Assembly (NCBI GenBank): GCA_022791355.1
Contig: JAAVYX010000208.1
Span: forward strand, 1-18,781
Length of the DNA stretch: 18,781 nt
Direction of reading: 5' to 3'
Source of the DNA: Clostridiales bacterium
GTDB taxonomy: Bacteria > Bacillota > Clostridia > Oscillospirales > Acutalibacteraceae
The notes below the pieces were generated by a model. That model was not told where the DNA came from. It saw nothing but the letters and a program-made list of their open reading frames with translations, and ran no database searches. The position numbers and the translations under genes were made by a program. Position 1 is the first letter of the stretch; every line of letters starts with the position of its first letter. This document shows positions 16,023 through 18,781 of the stretch, piece after piece.

Positions 16023-16562
16023 TCACCCTTCCATCTGTCCGCCCAGGAAGGTGGCGGCCACTTGGATGAGCTTGACGTCGCTTTCGGTCGGCCAGCCCTG
16101 TCCGTCGGACAACAGCACCACCGCGCCCGACACGTCGCCCGACGCCACAATGGGAGCGGCCACGCCCATCTGCCGTTCCACGCCCTCCAGCGCGGTCATA
16201 CGGCGGCTGTCCTCCTTGCTCATCACCAGCATGCGGCGGCCCTCCATGACCTCCTCCAAATGGGTGGAAACCCGCCGCTCCAGCACCTCCTTTTTGGAGA
16301 TGCCGGCGGCGGCGATACAGTGATCCCGGTCACAGATAAGCACGGGGAAGGGGGTGCTTTTCACCAGCGCCTCGGCGTACTGGGTCGCAAAGACGGCCAG
16401 CTCGCCCACCGGCGAATACTTTTTAAAGATGACCTCGCCGTTGTTGTCGGTGTAGATTTCCAGCGGGTCTCCCTCTCTGATACGCATAGTGCGGCGGATT
16501 TCCTTAGGGATAACCACCCGTCCCAGATCGTCTATGCGGCGTACGATTCCGGTTGCTTTCAT
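16023..16562 (-). CDS. spoVT: Stage V sporulation protein T
   Basis: This 179-residue DNA-binding regulator acts in the developing forespore. The N-terminal AbrB-type swapped-hairpin domain (residues 1-50) reads MKATGIVRRIDDLGRVVIPK then EIRRTMRIREGDPLEIYT, essentially the SpoVT signature. The rest (about 55-178) is the GAF-like domain, with ELAVFATQYAEAL, PFPVLICDRDHCIAAAG and GVAAPIVASGDVSGAVVLLS. The length matches the B. subtilis protein (178). The start is ATG at 16562, with GGAGG 10 bases upstream. In Bacillus it is made under sigma-G and adjusts late forespore genes and spore coat and germination properties; a sigma-G-like promoter is visible upstream. It indicates an endospore former. 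Confidence 0.96.
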   Translation of the reverse strand: MKATGIVRRIDDLGRVVIPKEIRRTMRIREGDPLEIYTDNNGEVIFKKYSPVGELAVFATQYAEALVKSTPFPVLICDRDHCIAAAGISKKEVLERRVSTHLEEVMEGRRMLVMSKEDSRRMTALEGVERQMGVAAPIVASGDVSGAVVLLSDGQGWPTESDVKLIQVAATFLGGQMEG

Positions 16563-16647
16563 AAGCCATATTCCTCCAATTTACATTCGAGTATATAAAG
16601 TTCCTTGTATGAATCCGGCCGGTTGACCGATGATTTGCAAGTACTTG

Positions 16648-16676
16648 TAGTATCTGTCAATCAGAGAAAAATATGC
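16648..16676 (-). promoter_or_regulatory. Candidate sigma-G promoter of spoVT
   Basis: GCATA and GATACTA are separated by 17 bases, close to the sigma-G pattern GMATR-N18-CATNHTA. It lies about 80 bases upstream of the start codon. A palindrome CAAGTACTTG (16638-16647) sits at the expected transcript start. Confidence 0.45.
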
Positions 16677-16954
16677 TTTTTTTATGGATTATGGAGCTGG
16701 AAAAACCCGGTATTCATTTTAAGCGTTGTATTTCTTGCAGGCCGGGTACTTTTTCTTTTTTTATTTTTATTCCCGGGAGAGGTTTCGATTCAGATTCGCT
16801 TTTCTTTTTTGGGGCTGAGATAGAGACTTCGCGCCAGGATTGTCTGTATAGCTTCTTCCATACTTGATCAAATTTGCGCCGGAACGTCAGACGCCTCGCG
16901 TCCAGACGATGCAGAAAGAACAAAAGGATACTTGACGCGTACCCTTGAACCCAC

Positions 16955-16990
16955 TAATAAAAAAACCGCCGCGGCTTTAAGCCGCGGCGG
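16955..16990 (-). terminator. Terminator of the cupin gene
   Basis: A 12-bp stem, CCGCCGCGGCTT with its complement, is followed on the minus strand by TTTTTTTATT. It begins 15 bases past the stop codon. Confidence 0.9.
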
Positions 16991-17004
16991 CGGAACATCC
17001 GGCT

Positions 17005-17271
17005 TTATTCAAATCTGTAATGCTTGGATATGGCCTCGGCAACCGACCAGACGCAGGACATGCCCTTAGGCAAGGTAACCAGGTCTCCCGGGGATATGTC
17101 CACCGCGCCCCCCTCAAAGGACAGGCGGGCCTTCCCTTTTGTAATCAGACAGGTTTCCGTATCCGAATAGAACCAATGAAACTCGGAGGGCTGGCAGCTC
17201 CAAACAGGACAGGCCTTCAGCTGCCTCAATTCGATTTCGCTGGGCTTTCTTACCACAATTGCCAATTGCAC
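17005..17271 (-). CDS. Small cupin-domain protein (cupin_3/DUF861-like)
   Basis: This 88-residue single-domain protein resembles the (S)-ureidoglycine aminohydrolase/EutQ-type cupins: VWSCQPSEFHWFYSDTETCL, ITKGKARLSFEGG, and DISPGDLVTLPKGMSCVWSV give the two cupin motifs of a small beta-barrel. The usual metal-binding histidines of motif 1 are largely absent, as is common in this subfamily, so binding rather than catalysis is likely; its ligand is unknown. The start is uncertain: GTG at 17271 has GGGAG only 3 bases away, whereas the TTG two codons in has 9 bases. A promoter (TTGCAA, 17 bases, TATAAT at 17379-17407) lies about 110 bases upstream, and a strong terminator follows, so it is transcribed alone. 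Confidence 0.82.
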   Translation of the reverse strand: MQLAIVVRKPSEIELRQLKACPVWSCQPSEFHWFYSDTETCLITKGKARLSFEGGAVDISPGDLVTLPKGMSCVWSVAEAISKHYRFE

Positions 17272-17378
17272 CGTCTCCCTTCTGACTAAACGCGCGTCGG
17301 CCGCGCGAAATAAACCTCTTCCATGCTTTATGCTTTTTTGCAGCGCGTTATGTCAATTCCTCTTGTCCTTTTATTTAT

Positions 17379-17407
17379 ATTATATCGCCTTTTTTCTTAT
17401 ATTGCAA
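17379..17407 (-). promoter_or_regulatory. Sigma-A promoter of the cupin gene
   Basis: TTGCAA and TATAAT are separated by exactly 17 bases in an AT-rich stretch. The start would be near 17372. Confidence 0.65.
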
Positions 17408-17521
17408 CAAGAATTGCGCTCAAAAATAATTTTTTCTAGTGAAAACGCGCACTCTCCAAAGCCGATTTGCTTTTCTTCCGACAAAAGGGGCAAAAAAAGA
17501 GGGAAAGCGGGAAGTTTCCTG

Positions 17522-17550
17522 TTGCCCGCAGAGGCGGGAGATGGTACAAT
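17522..17550 (+). promoter_or_regulatory. Sigma-A promoter of purL
   Basis: TTGCCC and TACAAT are separated by exactly 17 bases, placing the start near 17557 and leaving a leader of about 120 bases. The leader has small dyads (GCTGGG/CCCAGC at about 17569-17595, TACGC/GCGTA near 17610) but no purine-riboswitch core that I can recognise. Confidence 0.6.
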
Positions 17551-17679
17551 TTATAATATATAGTTTAGCGCTGGGGAGACCTTTGCGTCCCAGCCTTTCA
17601 CAAAAATTTACGCATAGCGTATACATCATTTCCCGGCGGGACGATTCCGGCCGCCGGCGGATTTTATGGAGGCGTACAT

Positions 17680-18781
17680 ATGGTTAGAAGAATCTTTGTG
17701 GAAAAAAAGCCGGGGTTCGACACCGAGGCCAAAAACCTGCTGTCCGATTTAAAGGACAGCCTGGGCCTTTCAGGGGTGACCGGCCTGCGGCTGTTCTGCC
17801 GGTACGATGTAGAGGGCCTGTCCGACGAGGAGTTTTCCCGGGCCAAGGGGACCATCTTCTCCGAGCCCAACGTGGACGTCGTATACGACGAGGAACTAAA
17901 GCTCTCCCCTGCCTGGCAGAGCTTTGCCACCGAATATCTTCCCGGCCAGTACGACCAGCGGGCCGATTCGGCCGCCCAGTGCGTCCAGCTGCTGACCCAG
18001 GGGGAACGTCCCCGGGTCCAGTCGGCCAAGGTCATCGCCCTCAAGGGCCGGATTTCCACGGCTGAGATGGAAAAAATCCGCGCCTACGTCATCAACCCGG
18101 TGGATTCCCGTCTGGCCGCCGAGGCAAAGCCCGAAACCCTGGATATGGTTCTGCCCGCGCCCGCTCCGGTCCCCCATGTGGAGGGCTTTATCGACTGGTC
18201 GGACGAGCAGGTGGCCGCCTACCACGCCTCCTTGGGCTTTGCCATGACCCCGGCCGACCTCTGCTTCTGCCGGGACTACTTTAAATCCGAAGACCGGGAC
18301 CCCACCCTCACCGAGCTGAAGGTTATTGACACCTACTGGTCCGACCACTGCCGCCACACCACCTTTTTGACCAAGCTGGAGGACGTAAAGGTGGAGGAGG
18401 GGGCCCTATCGGCCGCTATTGATAAGGCTCTGTGGGCTTATTTGGCCGCCCGTAAGGAGGTCTACGGCCAGCGAGAAAAGGAGAAGGACGTCTCTCTCAT
18501 GGACATGGCCACCATGGGGGCCAAGCTGCTCAAAAAGCGGGGGCTTATCCCCGATTTGGACGAATCTGAGGAGATCAACGCCTGCTCCATCTGCGCGCCG
18601 GTGGAGATTGATGGGAAAACCGAGGAGTGGCTGATTCAGTTTAAGAACGAGACCCACAACCATCCCACCGAGATCGAGCCCTTCGGCGGGGCGGCAACCT
18701 GTCTGGGCGGGGCGATTCGCGATCCCCTGTCGGGCCGGTCCTACGTCTACCAGGCCATGCGGGTCACCGGGTCGGGAGACC
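17680..18781 (+). CDS. purL: Phosphoribosylformylglycinamidine synthase, N-terminal part (runs off the edge)
   Basis: The enzyme converts FGAR, glutamine and ATP to FGAM, the fourth step of purine synthesis, in the cytoplasm. The start is ATG at 17680 with GGAGG 7 bases upstream; 367 residues are visible and the frame is still open at the right edge. Residues 1-150 form the PurS-like N-terminal domain. The linker and first AIRS-like domain follow, with the signatures YWSDHCRHTTF (219-229) and KNETHNHPTEIEPFGGAAT (322-340; H328 region is catalytic in the family). The fused PurS-like domain shows that this is the long, single-chain type (about 1,200-1,300 residues with its own glutaminase domain), not the short PurL of Bacillus. 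Confidence 0.95.
   Translation, partial: MVRRIFVEKKPGFDTEAKNLLSDLKDSLGLSGVTGLRLFCRYDVEGLSDEEFSRAKGTIFSEPNVDVVYDEELKLSPAWQSFATEYLPGQYDQRADSAAQCVQLLTQGERPRVQSAKVIALKGRISTAEMEKIRAYVINPVDSRLAAEAKPETLDMVLPAPAPVPHVEGFIDWSDEQVAAYHASLGFAMTPADLCFCRDYFKSEDRDPTLTELKVIDTYWSDHCRHTTFLTKLEDVKVEEGALSAAIDKALWAYLAARKEVYGQREKEKDVSLMDMATMGAKLLKKRGLIPDLDESEEINACSICAPVEIDGKTEEWLIQFKNETHNHPTEIEPFGGAATCLGGAIRDPLSGRSYVYQAMRVTGSGD

Larger units (their letters stand above)
16563..17004. other. Gap between spoVT and the cupin gene
   Basis: No gene is seen. Besides the spoVT promoter it holds ACCCGG (16705-16710) and CCGGGT (16742-16747) around a 31-base loop. This is followed by ACTTTTTCTTTTTTT on the plus strand and flanked by a short T run on the minus strand, a weak bidirectional terminator or the end of a small RNA. 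The cupin terminator lies at its right end. Confidence 0.35.

Noticed and set aside
17557..17679. Purine riboswitch in the purL leader
   Set aside because: The conserved purine-aptamer loops and P1 core could not be found; only short unrelated dyads are present.

Overview
This 18.8 kb window is GC-rich and looks like chromosome of an anaerobic, spore-forming Firmicute. The best fit is a gut Clostridium-class organism of the Oscillospiraceae/Ruminococcaceae kind. The reasons are a [FeFe] hydrogenase tail, the sporulation regulator SpoVT, a T-box leucine leader, a secreted dockerin protein, strong Shine-Dalgarno sites and AT-rich sigma-A promoters between GC-rich genes. The genus assignment is inference, because no rRNA or tRNA gene was seen.

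Layout. Positions 1-254 hold the end of a [FeFe] hydrogenase (+), separated by two strong terminators and an interspersed repeat from a PucR/CdaR-type regulator (-, 564-1595). An OmpR-type response regulator with no kinase beside it follows (-, 1956-2663). A 617-base gap (2664-3280) has no convincing gene but holds a MITE-like element and two kinds of inverted repeat. secA occupies 3281-6034 (-) and is full length except for one in-frame TAG codon where SecA normally has tyrosine. A divergent promoter region leads to a seven-helix membrane protein (+, 6527-7267), which shares a bidirectional terminator with a convergent small operon. That operon encodes a 42-residue peptide and a ribbon-helix-helix regulator (-, 7554-7867). 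A hypothetical helical protein (+, 8036-8605) is followed by about 800 bases of hairpin-rich repeat DNA. leuA (-, 9415-11100) has a complete T-box leader and a near-ideal promoter. Next come a conserved hypothetical protein (-, 11552-12124), a large secreted calcineurin-like phosphoesterase with a C-terminal dockerin (-, 12414-14696), a DeoR-family repressor (-, 14833-15603) with a long structured leader, spoVT (-, 16023-16562), and a cupin protein (-, 17005-17271). The start of purL (+, 17680 to the edge) ends the window.

How it works together. Most genes are single transcription units with their own promoters and terminators, and metabolic links between neighbours are weak. Leucine supply is controlled by tRNA-Leu sensing at leuA. 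The DeoR repressor lies just upstream of, and on the same strand as, the dockerin phosphoesterase and may control it or itself. The clearest anomalies are the amber codon inside secA, the family of interspersed and structured repeats in the gaps, and the small RHH operon with a palindromic operator. I found no CRISPR array, prophage, transposase gene or recognisable defence system. No unmistakable new multi-gene system is visible.
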